Program-made: the position numbers and the translations under genes
The notes under the pieces: generated by a model
Told to the model about the DNA's origin: nothing
Databases searched by the model: none
Seen by the model: only the letters and a program-made list of their open reading frames with translations
Shown here: piece after piece, positions 21,310 through 33,555 of the stretch
How the letters are laid out: the number at the start of each line of letters is the position of its first letter
How positions within the stretch are numbered: position 1 is the stretch's first letter
Assembly: GCA_963921195.1 (NCBI GenBank)
Contig: OY992537.1
Coordinates: 77,444,894-77,508,893 of the forward strand
From: Pegoplata infirma
Lineage: Eukaryota; Arthropoda; Insecta; Diptera; Anthomyiidae
Direction of reading: 5' to 3'
Length of the DNA stretch: 64,000 bases

Positions 21310-22190
21310 CTTATTATTAGATTTGTTTCGTACTAAAAAAATTTTCGATTCTGAGACCTTTTTTCTATAGAAAAATTCTTAGATTCTTCGACCCTTTTCC
21401 AATAGAAAAAGTCTCAGATTCTAAGACCTTTTTCCTAAAGAAAAAGTTTCAAATTCTGATATCTTATTCCTAAAGAAAAAGGCTCAGATTCTCAGACCTT
21501 TTTCCTAAAGAAAAAGTCTCAGATTCTGAGAGCTTTTCTTATATAGAAAAAGTTTAAAATTCTGTCACATTTTCTCTAAAGAAGATGTGACAGATTCTGA
21601 GACCTTTTTCTGATTCTAAAATCTTTTCCGATTCTAAGACACTTTTCCTATAGAAAAAGTCGGAGATTCTGTGACCCTTTCCTAAAGTTTTAGATTCGGA
21701 AATGTTTTTCCTATAGAAAACGTCTCAGACTTTAAGACCATTTTTCTATAGAAAGGTCATAGATTCTGAGACCTGTTTCCCATAGAAAAAGTCAAAGTTT
21801 CTGAGACATTTTTCTGAGATTCTGAGACCTTATTCCTATAAAAAAGTCTTAGATTCTAAGACCTTTTTCCCGTTGAAAAGTCTCAGATTCTGCGACCTTC
21901 TACCAACTGAGTAAGTTTCAATTTCTGAGACTATTTTTTAAAACAATAGAAAGTCTCAGACTTTGAGACATTTTTCTTTTTAAAAAAGACTCAGATTCTG
22001 AGATCTTTTTCTTAAAATAAGTCTCAAAATTCAGAAATTCTGCGACTTTTTTTCCTATAGAAAAACTCTTCTGCGACCTTTTGCCTATAAATAAGTTTTG
22101 AGACCTTTTCACATAAAAATAAGTCTCAGATTCTGAGAATTTTTTCTTTAGAAAAAGTTTATTCTTTAGAATATGTAGTTCGACTATCAA
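21310..22190. repeat. diverged 35-bp satellite array (T-centred, GACCTTTTTCC variant)
   Basis: About 25 degenerate units; many carry GAGACCTTTTTCCTATAGAAAAA instead of GAGACATTTTTC, a local sub-family. Ends in plain AT-rich DNA. Confidence 0.85.
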
Positions 22191-22459
22191 CATTTTTAAG
22201 ATTTTAAGATATTTTTTCTATTGCTATGTAAAAGACAAACATTTTTTATATAAACCAAATTAAGATCCTGTAACATTTTTCTATACAAAAAAAGCATATT
22301 CTAAGGAATTTGTTTATGCCAAAATTAGAAATAAGATAAATTCACTTTTGCCTTAAAAAATTTAAAAATTTTCCCTATTAAAATTTTCAGATTTTTTTTA
22401 TGAACAATTTTTGGAGAGATTTTTTTAGCAAATTTCTTACTTTCGAAATTTGGTCTGGG

Positions 22460-22504
22460 GGGAATTTCCCTTCCCCTCCCCCTCCCCCTCCCCCCCCCCC
22501 CCCC
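22460..22504. repeat. C/T-rich tract ending in a C homopolymer
   Basis: (CCCCT)n-like tract followed by about 15 C. A similar C run follows a comparable GGGGGAATTTCCC context at 12083-12105, so both probably derive from the same parent repeat. Confidence 0.7.
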
Positions 22505-22619
22505 AACCCGCGCATGTATGTTAACAATACCTAAGGATTTAAAATCTTTTGTACCAAGATTAAGCGGAATCTATTAAGAAATATTTGTTTTTAATAGATC
22601 AATTTAGATTAAAAATTTA

Positions 22620-23968
22620 TTTTTGATATATCGAAAAAAAGTGGGCGAAGACAAATTTTCTTTTCAAATAATTGTTTATATGGACTATTACGAACTTTTA
22701 AAAGAAAAAAATTAGTAAATCGGTTCAGGCGTTCTCAAGTGTTGCATATTTTATGGATATTGAAAAATGTGGGCTTTAGATATATTGAAAAAAGTGGGAG
22801 TGGACAATTTTTCTTTTCGTAAAAACTTTAGTCGTACTATCACGAACGTCAACAAATACTACTAATAGCCAAATCGGCCCTGCCGTCCTTTTGTTTTAGA
22901 TATATAGAAACAAAAGTGGGCGTGAAAAATTGTTATTTCCGTTTAAACCTAATTTGGACTATGACGAACATTTAAAAAAAAGAAAGTTTAGTCAAATCGG
23001 AGGGATCTCCGATTTTAGATACATCGAAAAAAGGAGGCGTAAAAGTGGGCAAGATTAATTTGTTTCCGAAAAAACCTAAGACGAACATTTAAAAAAAATA
23101 AGACAAACATTTAAAAAAAATATTATACAAATCGTTCAATTCTCAAGTAATGCGATTACCAACGAACTACGTTTGATTTTTATTTAAATTTTATTTTTCT
23201 TTAGGGCAAATTTTATATATATCGAAAAAAAGAGTGGGTGGACAACTTTTCTTGCCGTAAAAACCATATTTGAATTTAACCAACGCGGTCCATCCATTCA
23301 ATAGTGGGCGTAGAAATGGAAAATTGTTCTTCCCGAAAACCCTTAGAAAAATTTATCCAGCCATTCCATAATTTAAAATATATATTTTGGGAAAAGTGAG
23401 CGTAAAAGTAGGATTGGACAATTTTTCTTTCCTTAAAGATCTTTTGCGTACTATAACCAAATCGGTAAAGCCTTTATAGTTCTTGATGATACATAGAAAA
23501 AAGTGGGCGTGGGAAATTTTACTATCCGTTAAAACCTTAGTTCAATTATGACGAACATTTTCGAAAAAAAAATTTGCCAAAGTGGGCGTGGTTAATTTAT
23601 TTTTCCGTAAAAACAAAAGTTGGAATATAATGAAAACTCATTTAAAAAATCGGTCCAATAATTCTCAGATTTTAGATAAATAGAAAAAGTGGACGTGGTC
23701 GATTTTTCTTTTAATAAAAATTTAAATGGATTACTACGAACATTTTAATAAAAAATTACCCAAATCGGTGAAGCCGTTTTCGGATTTTAGATAAATCAAA
23801 AAAAGTGGGCGTAAAAGTGGGTGTGGTAAATTTTTTTACGTAAAAACCTAAGTTGAACTATGACGAACCATTAAAAAAAAAAAAATTGTCCAAATCGGTG
23901 TAGCCGTTCTCAACTGATGCGGTTACCAACGAACGACAATTGATTTTTATTTATATAGATAGATTAAA
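22620..23968. repeat. diverged repeat field built on GTGGGCGTGG / CAAATCGGT phrases
   Basis: Ten or so imperfect units, spaced roughly 80-190 bases, each with AGATATATCGAAAAA, GTGGGCGTGG, CCGTAAAAACCT, GACTATGACGAACATTTAAA and CAAATCGG...GCCGTTCTC. It ends with TGCGGTTACCAACGAACGAC and TTATATAGATAGATT, an ending resembling the 3' ends of some insect non-LTR elements. Coding capacity is absent; family not named with confidence. Confidence 0.55.
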
Positions 23969-24852
23969 AACTGCATAAGAGTCGTATACTTTATATTGTA
24001 ATTGCCTTTATACAACAATCACACGCAACGGTGAACAGTGGTTTAGTTTTTATATGTAAATTCGGCCATTCAGTAAGTACTGGACCGATTGCAGCGAAAT
24101 TCATACCGGTTATAGTTTATATAATTTGGAGCTTAAGTTTGTACGCAGGACACCAATGTATTGGTTGTTTAACCATTTTAAACTATCAACACATTCATGT
24201 TCATTACTATCATTAAAAAACATAAACAAATCAAATTTGTCAAGAAAATATTAAAATAACGTTAAAAATTTTAAACCATTTAATAAATAAATTGTACCAT
24301 TTACAACACAACTGCATAAAAGTATGTATGAAGGTATTTGTAAACACTTCACAGACATTGCCCTACAGTATGTTAGAATGACCACAATTAATGTGGCCAA
24401 CATCAACAACAAATCATATTATAATATCAAAAAGTCACAAAAAAAGGAAACAATTTCTTTCAATGAACGCAGCAATGATAAAAAAACAAACAAAAGAATT
24501 ATAATAAAAGACTGCAAAAATTTTTTGTACAGGAAAAGGAAACGGACACGCATACAAAATTACGCGAACGCGCATTTATGACATACACACAACGAAGGCA
24601 AAATACAGAAAAACAAACGGAAACTATACACACATTTACATACACGCACAGACAGAAAGACTTATATGTAGCCACACATATGTAAATAACAACGTATGCA
24701 TTTGGAAGCCAGTCTGAAAGTAAATCAGTAAAAATATGTGGCAAGTTGTGGTATGAGTTTGTGTAGTCCTGTCATGATTCTATGAAAGGCCATCATAAGG
24801 GAATTTAACGTCAGCAGCATATGTACAATATAATATTCATATAAACGTACAT
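23969..24852. other. no recognised gene or repeat
   Basis: Less repetitive than its surroundings. Short frames on both strands (for example 24324-24581) have no recognisable domain. It could be unique host DNA, intronic or intergenic. Confidence 0.4.
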
Positions 24853-25036
24853 TAGAATGGGTGGAAACCTAGGAAGCGCTCATATCAAAATTTTAAGTTT
24901 AACCATTGCGCTTAAAAGGTTTTAGATCAAATATTTTATTTAGTGTTTTTACAAGAGGCTTACATAATCCCGTTACTAGTTTCGCAGACTATAAAATTTT
25001 TATTTGATAAATTTGCTTAGATTTCACCCGACTCTA
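24853..25036. mobile_element. hAT-type MITE, 184 bp
   Basis: Terminal inverted repeats TAGAATGGGTGGAAAC and, inverted, TAGAGTCGGGTGAAATC. A perfect 8-bp target duplication ACGTACAT lies at 24845-24852 and 25037-25044. The ends fit the YARNG rule of hAT elements. Confidence 0.8.
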
Positions 25037-25044
25037 ACGTACAT

Positions 25045-26274
25045 TATGTACGAGTACTTGGTATGTGGAAAAATTTGTTTTTATGTTGAAACGAGAGTCG
25101 GATAAAGTAAAAGTGTGAAAATATATATATATTTTTTTTTGCATATGTCATTTACATACACATACATTATACACATTTTTACATAAAAATGGCAATTAGC
25201 ATTATTTAAACTTTTTTTTTCTCGTACATATATATTGTTCTTATTGTATAAATATGACTGGTTGACTGGCAGTTGTTTTAAACTTTGGCTATGAATTAAT
25301 ATAATGGATTCTATAGTCAAACAATATAGTCTGTTCTACTAGGTATGTATGATTCGAATTAAAATTCTGGAAATACTAATTGAAATTGAGAAAAAAATTC
25401 TGAGTATTGTAAGCTATTTCCCGAATTAAAATAAACATTTTCAGAATTAAATTGATCGTTTACAAATTAAAATTTTTTTTTTTAATATAAATTTTTAATG
25501 TTCAATTCATATTTTCTGAATTTCGATTATACTCACTTTGCCATTGTCATAGCATATCGAAATATCGGTCAGGTACCCCATAAAGTATATATCCGTCTAA
25601 ATTACGACACAAAATCACAAATCTGGGCTTGGGACTTCAGATTTTTTTTATTACGAACACATATACTCTATGGAGCCATTTAGACATTCCCGTTTATAGT
25701 TTAATTGAATTCCAAAAACTCGTGATTTTAATTTTTTTAAATCACAAAAAATTTCAAAAGTGGTGAAGTTTGAAGAGCTATATCTTCTTAAGTAAACATC
25801 GGATTTTTATAATCGAAATTAAAAGCTTTAAACGTAAGATTTCCAAAAAAAAATTGTCTCAATAAAAAAAATACATTTTAAATGGAAATGCATTTTTTGA
25901 GTGCATTTTCGTCAACCCCTTTTGATTTTTTTTCGTTAACATGCATTTGAGTAAAAATGCGAAATTCAGTTTTTATACATTTTTAGTTTATTGAGTGTAA
26001 CACCAGCTTACAAATTTTGAAAAATTGTTCGAATCACGATATTTGACATTTATTTTCCATGTAAAATTGCGCGGTGAATCCGAAAATGAAGCCAAAATGT
26101 TAAAAAGTATAAAAGTTTTTAAGATATTGACAAAATCCAAATTTGGTGGTTTTACATAAATAAAAAAAAGTGGTTTTACATAAATAAAAATATCTCCGGA
26201 AAATATTGGAGGATTTGAATTTTTTTATAACTTTAAAATTAAAGCTTTTTAAATACTTAATCAATTCTCTATGC
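25045..26274. other. AT-rich sequence with a DINE 5' remnant
   Basis: 25545-25600 (CATCGAAATATCGG-like, CCCCATAAAGTATATATCC) is a fragment of a DINE 5' region without its microsatellite. The remainder shows no gene or clear repeat. Confidence 0.45.
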
Positions 26275-26851
26275 CAGCGGTTACCAACCTATGGTACGCG
26301 TACCACTAGGGGGTACGCGAAACTGTTCGCAGGGGTACGCAAAATTTTAGTAATTTGGACATTCGATTTAGATTAACCTTTAAATGCTGGTTCCCATCTG
26401 GCTTCCAAAGTTTTTTATAATATCAGGTTTTTAAGAAAGTTGAGGGGAAGTTCAAAAACAACGTATTTATATGCGATTTAGAGAACATTTTTTTTTTCGA
26501 TATTTTTGGATGATATTTCCAGATCTGACCACTAATTTTCGATTAACCTTTCCATGCTGATTCCGAATATGGTTTCCGAATTGTTCTTTAGTGTCAGGTT
26601 TATGAGAAAATTTATGATAAAGTTCTTAAAAACGTATTTTTGGGCATTTTTGAGACGGGTTAAGTTCCAAATGCCTTTTCATTGTATATGCGAGGGTGTT
26701 TCATTCAAAATGTCATGAAATTATTGATCTGCCCTCGTATTAAAAAATAAAAACATTATATTTCCGCCCCCTGTGATAGGTTTTGGATCTTTTTTTAAGA
26801 GTTCAAAAAACGTCCGCTGTTTTAATTTTTGGTGTAGAATCGACTGATGAA

Positions 26852-28430
26852 CAGACCTTTGAAGAATTAATTCACTTTTTGATTTAATTCGCAAAAATTT
26901 TAATTCATATTAATAAATCAAGGAATTAATTCTTGATGAATTGATTCAAAAGAATTAATTTTAATTATTTCTTAAAGGAATTAACTAATTTTTTGTTTAA
27001 TTCTTTGTTTAAATAAAGAATTAATTCACTTGATTCAAATGAAAAAAGAACTAATTCACTTGATTCAAATCAAAAAGAATTAATTCAATTGATTCAAATT
27101 AAAAATGTTTTGATTCAGTTGATTTAATTTTTTTTTCTTAAATCAAAGTATTTACTTTACACACGCACACACATACTATAACATTTATGCTTGTGCGGTA
27201 GTAGCAAGCAAAAAGTAAAAAAATAAATTATAGTGTGCGTTTGTTGGCAGCGCACAAGCAGCATTTTTTAGCCTATGTCCGCATGCATATTGTTCATTGA
27301 TGGCGTGTGTTTAAAATTGACGATGTTCCAATGAATTTAACGCAATCAGACATGACAAGATTTTTATAATGTGCATTTTTAGTGTTTGATTTAAGTGAAA
27401 AACGTTTAAATGAAGTTGTTTCAAATCAAAAGTGAAATAATTCAGTTGATTTAAATCAAAATGAATTAATTTAGTTGAATCAAATCAAAAGTGAATTAAT
27501 TCAATTTAATCAAATCAAGCTGAATTAATTCTAAAGAATTAATTCAATAAGGAATTGATAACACCGCTCTACAAATTTGAGGTTTGTCGCTGCGTTTTGG
27601 ATGAAACCAAAAAAAGTTGATAGGGTTTGGTGCCCCGATTCCGAAACGGTCATTAAAAATTTTCTATCACGTCACAATTTTGAGAAAATCGCGGTTAAAG
27701 TGTCAAAAAAGGCCCATTTTGACCATTTTTGAACGCCTATAAAATAAGATCCAGACATACAAATGACTTGGCATCAAGCTCATTCGAAAGTGTGTAATTT
27801 TCTCTTTCAGACAAGATCAAATCTTCTTGGAATTTAATTTTCTAAAATGGTAAAAAAATTATTAGCCACAAGCGCTTTAAATCTAAAATTTACGTATGAA
27901 TTTGTATGGAAATTTGTTAAAAAACACTGTGTAAATAAACAAAATATTGAAAAAATGGAAGGTTTTTTGCTAATGATTTTTTTGCCAATATAGAAAATTA
28001 AATTTTTGGAACATTTTATCTTATCTTTAAGAGAAAATTACAAGCTTTCGAACGCGCTTGATACCAAGTCATTTGCATGTCAGGATCTTATTTTATAAGC
28101 TTTTAAAATGGGTCAAAAATGCCCTTTTTCGGCACTTTAACCGCGAATTACTCAAAATCCTGACGTGATAGGCAAATTTGGGCTCCGGATTGGGAATCAG
28201 CGCAACAGACACTATCAAAATCACTTACCAGAATCCAATACGCATTTTCTTGTTGAGCTGTGTAATTTACAAATATTATTTAAAAATTAAAGAATTAATT
28301 CTTTGCAATGAAATTAAGTGAATTAAAAAATGAATTAATTCTTTTCGTTTAATAGAAACAGGGAATTAATTCAATTATTTTAAATCAGATTTAAGAAATT
28401 GAATTAGGGAATTAAATCTTCAAAGGTCTG
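26852..28430. mobile_element. nested hAT-type element (CAGACCTTTGAAGA ends)
   Basis: Termini CAGACCTTTGAAGAATTAAT and, inverted, CAGACCTTTGAAGATTTAAT. Duplication ctgatgaa (26844-26851) / ctggtgaa (28431-28438), 7 of 8. Sub-terminal regions are arrays of GAATTAATTCA phrases. The centre (27614-28250) is a third level: a foldback with arms of about 260-275 bases. Confidence 0.8.
27614..28250. repeat. foldback core: inverted arms inside the nested hAT element
   Basis: The left arm (27614-27870) and right arm (27975-28250) are inverted copies, roughly 80 percent alike by eye. They share CTATCACGTCA, CGCGGTTAAAGTG, TATAAAATAAGATCC and AAATGACTTGG. No target duplication was identified, so it may be part of the surrounding element rather than a separate insertion. 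Confidence 0.7.
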
Positions 28431-28929
28431 CTGGTGAAATCAGATTTGCAATATTTTCAGCCATTTTTGCTCTGCAGAAAAATCAGCTCAAAATCCGCGT
28501 TTTCAGATGCACCCTTAAGGAGCGAACATTTTTCCAAAAAATACCACCATTGTTTTGATCTCGCTAAATCCTTAAAAAAAATTATATACCCGCAGATCAA
28601 AAATTTCAAAATTTACTCTAATATTAATATGTGAAGTTTTTTAACGAAAACAAAAAACTCGTTAGGGGGTACGCGGCTGATAAAATTAAAAATTAGGGGT
28701 ACGCGAGCCAAAATGGTTGGTTACCGCTGCTCTATACAATATTTTTCAATCTTATAATCGCCTCAGAAAATTTTACTTCAATTTAAACGAAATTAAAAAA
28801 AAAAAACTGCCTCCTATTTTACGAGAATTCCTAGTAAAAATTACGATTTTTTTTGTAATTTTACAAGATTTTTCCAATAAAATTAATTTGACAAGGTTTT
28901 GTTGGGAGTAGTTTCATACAAAAACAAAT

Positions 28930-29390
28930 TTTGTTACACAAAAAAAAAATTTTAATATCAGAAAAATTTTAGAGTTGGTAAAAAAAATGTTTAATAAAAA
29001 AAAATGTTTTATGAAAACAAGTTTTTGACGAAACAATAAGTGTTGATAAAAAAAAATTATAAAAAAAAAAAATCATAAAGAAAAGTTTTTGATGAAAAAA
29101 ATGGATGAAAAAAAAATTCATAAAAAAATTTGATGAAAATAGAAATGATGGAAGAACACCTTCACGAAAAAAAAATAACCAAAAAAATAATTTGATGAAA
29201 AAAAGTTTTGATGAAAAAAATTTTTTGTTAAAAAAAAAAATATGATAAAAAAAATTTTTTGTTAAAAAAAAAAATATGATAAAAAAAAATATAAAAACAA
29301 AAAAAATTGTGAAAAAATGGATCAAAATTTTTTTTAAAAACAATTGATGAAAAGAAAATGTTAATGAAAAAAAATTAATCAAAAATAATA
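28930..29390. repeat. (GATGAAAAAAA)-type low-complexity tract
   Basis: Repeated TGATGAAAAAAAATTTTT phrases. The same kind of tract recurs at 56265-56425 and 57010-57180. Confidence 0.8.
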
Positions 29391-30038
29391 AGGTTACATT
29401 TTTTATTCACCAGCAGGTAGGTTATTTTTCAAGTTACAAACCTTGAAATGAAAACAGTAATTCTTATTTTATTATTTTTTTTATTTGTTAGCTTATATAG
29501 TCAAACTGAGGTATCGTCCTGCATCAGTTTTAAAATTAGACACTAGCCTTAAAACATTATCATGTTAAAAGAAAGAAAAGACCTGTTTTTTTTTTTTGTA
29601 ATCATATTTACATGTTGGATTTGGAACAACCTCACTCTCTCACTTTTTAAAATGTTTGCACTTAAGTATTTTTACAAAGTTTTGATTGCCTTTATAAAAG
29701 TTTTTCGTATTAAAACATATTACATTTTGAGTTATGTTATTCTAGCTCGAGGAAATTTTTCTTCACTAATTGAAACCATGATATTGTCATTTTCAAGAAA
29801 TTTATTTTTATGGTGGTAATTTTTGCAAGTCCTACCTGACACGTGTTTTGGAATTTGTCAGAATCTATTATCAAGAATATTTAGCAAATATAAAAACTTA
29901 ATACCACAAGTAGCACAGTAAATTTAAATGACAATCTGTTGTTTGTGTTTTTTGATTGAAGAAGAAAATTGTGTTTTAAAATATTAAATTTTGGGTAGGG
30001 TTATTCTAGCTCGAAGTTATTTTTCATTATTAATTTAA
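29391..30038. repeat. duplicated host-side sequence flanking the 30039 element
   Basis: 29739-29800 and 29998-30038 (resuming at 32895) are diverged copies: both read GTTATTCTAGCTCGA, then AATTTTTC..AATT, then AAACCATGATATT. The first copy is uninterrupted and gives the empty site of the insertion in the second. 29824-29900 also matches 53228-53310 in inverse orientation. Confidence 0.7.
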
Positions 30039-30530
30039 GGTACTGCGCAATAACTCCCAAATGAAATAACTCCCAAAAAAAAATGAAACAACTCCCAAAA
30101 ATTTTACATACGATTTGGGACTTATTTCATTATGAAATTAGTCCCAGTGTAGTGGGACTTAAGGCACAAATTTTGTTGGGGTTTATTTCATTATGAAATA
30201 ACTTCCAAATGAAAAAAACCCCAACAAAAAATAGTTTGGGATTTATTTCATTTCTTTTTTAGCATTGGGAGTTATTTCATCAATGGTGGGACTTATTTCA
30301 TTTTAATTGAAAACAATATATGGCGTACGGAGATAGCGCCCAAGGTCTGATCGCCCAAAACCGTAAATGTTATATCGCCCAAGCTGCGACATATTATAGC
30401 CCAAAATGATAGACCTATGTTGAAAACAAACAAAACAAAATTGTCAAAAAATTCAAAACATTTTTTTTTTTGGCGAAATGTCGAAGTAACGACTTCTATG
30501 ATTTGTTTTTTTTTTTGTAATAAAGGTTTT

Positions 30531-30751
30531 CTGCGTAGCCGGCCTTCGGCCGGGCTTAGGGATTACATACTCCATGCATTAAACCCACCCTCTCTGCAAA
30601 CCAAAGCTATTTTGGATATCAGGCCTTTTTGAGGCGTAACAAATTTGATGGCGTAAAGGCTTGCTACCCAAGAAAACTTTACTTTGCGGAGAGGGTGGGT
30701 TTAATGCATGGATTTTGTAATCCCTAAGCCCGGCCGAAGGCCATCTACGCA
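30531..30751. repeat. palindrome with GC-rich arms of about 70 bp
   Basis: Arms TGCGTAG..GGCCTTCGGCC, GGGCTTAGGGATTACA, CCATGCATTAAACCCACCCT and their inverse, with about 80 bases between. Notably G/C-rich for the region. The outward flanks also match each other weakly in inverse, so the dyad may be larger. Confidence 0.8.
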
Positions 30752-30871
30752 TAAAAACTTTAAAATTTTGTGTTAAAAAAAAACAATATTTCTAGTTGCG
30801 TTCATTGGTGATTTCGCAATTCACATGTTTCTAATTTTGGGCTATAAAATCACTAATTTTTATAATGTGAC

Positions 30872-32485
30872 TAGTGTTTCCAATTATTCGACCCTGCTGG
30901 TTAACCGGTTAGGGCATTATTCGAAAAATGTCAAAAATTCATTAATCGGTTATTCGGGTCGATTAATCGGAAAAATTGGCGATTAATCGATTAATCGTAA
31001 AATATATAAATTTAAGTAAACTATATATGGAAAGGAAAATAACAAAAAAAATATTTAGGTTATTATTCATAATACTTATAGTAGACTTAATGTAGGTATA
31101 ATTGACAAATATTCCTGAAATATTTGTCAATTGAACCACCTTAAAATAAAATTGTATGACTAAATTAAGCAGCCATTAAACAAGATAAAAAATAAACTAA
31201 ACAGCCAATTGAAATTTAAAAATGACGAATAAATAATTTCTGAATTTTCTCAATTTCAATTGGCAATTTTTGAATTTCAATTGGGATTTCGTAATTTCAA
31301 TTGAATGTATCATTTTCAGTTGGGCTTTTGTGAATTGGTATTTTCTAAATTTTAACTGTTATTTCTTAATTCAAATTTTGCTTATCTAAACTCTTCATTT
31401 GGGTTTCTGAATATCAATCTCTCTTAAGTTTTAATTGTGATTTCTATATTTTAATTTTGCTCTCTCTATATTTTAATTTTTTCTCTGAATCTTATTTTGA
31501 ATTTTAAATTTCAATTAAGATTTCCAAATTTCAGTTTGCTTTTCTGAATTTCAATCAATCATTAGTGATTTTTAAATTTCAATCTTGCTTTTCTAAACTC
31601 TTAATTATGGTTTCTGAACATCATTATCAATTTGCTTTTCTGAATTTTAATTTGGTTTTTCTGAATTTCAATATGGCTTTGCTAAATTTCAATAGAGCTT
31701 TTCTTGGAATTTTAAATTTATTTTCTAATAGAGTTTTGTAAATTCCAATTGGGCTTTTTGATTTCTGAATTTCAGTTGGCTTTTCCGATTTTCACTTGGG
31801 GTTTTTACATTTGAAGCCTCTGTTCTGTCTTTTACAACTTTTCCATTCACATGAAAATTTCCGAATCACATAAAATCAAGTTTGTTGAACACGTTTTCAT
31901 TCGAAGTTGAAATCGCATAATAAAAATTTGAAAAATTATAAGGAAAACAGTGCATTCGTTTTACTTTCACTAAATTTTATTAATGTGAAACAAAACGAAA
32001 TAGAAATTCTGATGTGAAATTACAAAACCAAAAAATAATCGGAAATTTTCATTTTCACATTTTTTATGTGAATTACTTTTTTTGGAACAGCGGCCTTAAT
32101 ATTGGTTTTTTGAATTTCAGTTGGTTTTTCAAAAATCAATTGGAATATCTGAATTTCAATTAGCTTTTCTAAATTTCAAAAGGATAATTCTGAATTTTAA
32201 TTTAGGTTATCAGTTGGGTTATCAAATAGTTTTTCTGTAGTTTTGCTTTTTTTTTATTTTTTATCGTTTTGTAAAATATAAAAGTGTTTGCAAAATTAGG
32301 ACACTTTTGGATCAAATTCTAGTAGAATATAGACATAATTATGTTAACAGGTTAATCGAACCATTTTAACCGATTAATCGGGTCGAATAATTATTTGCGT
32401 TTTAAATTATTTGTTTCGACATTAACCGAAATAGAGGCGTTTAATCGAGGAATCGGTTAATCGATTAACCGAATTGGAAACACTA
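30872..32485. mobile_element. nested hAT-type element (TAGTGTTTCCAATT ends)
   Basis: Ends TAGTGTTTCCAATT both ways, with a perfect 8-bp duplication AATGTGAC (30864-30871, 32486-32493). Sub-terminal GATTAATCGATTAATCG phrases flank an internal field (31220-32220) of about 40 loose repeats of TTTCTGAATTTCAATTGGG. No transposase frame. Confidence 0.88.
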
Positions 32486-32965
32486 AATGTGACCCTAATT
32501 TTTTATAAGGACGTGTAGGTTAATAAAATACACAAGAATCAATCAAAATACCGATTTTGAATTTTTTGTTAGTTAGGGCGTTTTGCATTTTAGGTGACGA
32601 TATTGTTTTCATAATTTTTTGACTATGAACTTGTAGACATAATTCCTGTAATGGGAACTTATTTCATTTTTTTTGGCACTTATTTCATTGGGAGTTCTTT
32701 CATTTTTTTTTGGGAGTTATTATTTTGATTTTAAATAACTCCCAAATATTGGGACATATTTCATTTTTTCTTTGGAAGTTTTTTCATTTTTTAAAGTGTG
32801 GAGTTAATTCATTTTTCTTGGAACTTATTTAATTGGGAATTATTTCAGTGGAACTTATTTCATTTGGGAGTTATTGCGTAGTACCTTAATTTAAAACCAT
32901 GATATTCTTATAAAAAATTATTTTTCTATTTTAAAGCTATTTATGTTGGTAATTTTTTGACTTAA

Positions 32966-33534
32966 CAAGGAAGGTCTTTCACAGGGCACCCACCGATTAT
33001 CCTGAAACTAGCATATGGGAAAGAAGGGAGAAAAATAAGAGTTACCTTTTTTCTTAGCTGCCCAATCTCACATTTAGCGGGTCAAAGGGGAGGGGGAAAA
33101 AGGGGATTTTTTCGTTTTTTTTTAGGATTTTTTACATTTTTTCAAAAGAAACTATATGAACATTTTATGTAGGTTGAAAAGTTTGTTGAAGGCATATCCA
33201 ATGGTGTATCGGTCGAGTCCAAACTCGGCTTCTTTAAGTTCGTTATTGTCAAAAATGTAAAATCGTTGGGGTAGTTTATATGGAGATGTTTATACGTACT
33301 ACCGTCAAAATTCTCTGTCAAAATTAAGCTGACCCGAATTTTTCGTTAGGAGAAATTCATGCTACTTCGACTTTTATACGGATTTTATCGAAAGCTCTTA
33401 TTTTTTTTATAAGGTGGCAACCCTTTAAATTTGAGATTAGGCAGCTAAAAAACAGGTAACTCTTATTTTTTCCCCTCATTTCCATTTTCAAGTTTAAGGA
33501 CAATCGGTGGGTTCCCTGTAAAAGACCTTCCTTG
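32966..33534. mobile_element. inverted-repeat element with CAAGGAAGGTC ends
   Basis: Inverted arms of about 110 bases: CAAGGAAGGTCTTTCACAGG, CACCCACCGATT, AATAAGAGTTACCT, TTAGCTGCC. No convincing target duplication. The end fits YARNG of hAT elements but that is not enough for assignment. Confidence 0.65.
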
Positions 33535-33555
33535 TTACACTTACATTTTTGTGTT

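Larger units (their letters stand above)
26275..28729. mobile_element. hAT-type DNA transposon (CAGCGGTTACCAACC ends), interrupted
   Basis: Left end CAGCGGTTACCAACC, right end inverted CAGCGGTAACCAACC, followed inward on both sides by GGTACGCG phrases. Target duplication ctctatgc (26267-26274) / ctctatac (28730-28737), 7 of 8. A second hAT-type element (26852-28430) sits inside it. No transposase frame remains. Confidence 0.85.
30039..32885. mobile_element. inverted-repeat DNA element (GGTACTGCGCAATAACTCCC ends)
   Basis: Ends GGTACTGCGCAATAACTCCC and, inverted, GGTACTACGCAATAACTCCC, continuing inward as arrays of AACTCCCAAATGAAATAA phrases (to about 30310 and from about 32640). Flanked by TTAATTTAA on both sides (30030-30038, 32886-32894): a 9-bp duplication, or TTAA if the rest is chance. 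It carries an inner palindrome (30531-30751) and a complete hAT-type insertion (30872-32485). No transposase. Superfamily left open: Mutator-like for 9 bp, piggyBac or Kolobok for TTAA. Confidence 0.8.

Noticed and set aside
28969..29382. 137-residue minus-strand open frame
   Set aside because: Composed almost only of Phe, Ile, Leu and Lys from a GATGAAAAAAA low-complexity tract.
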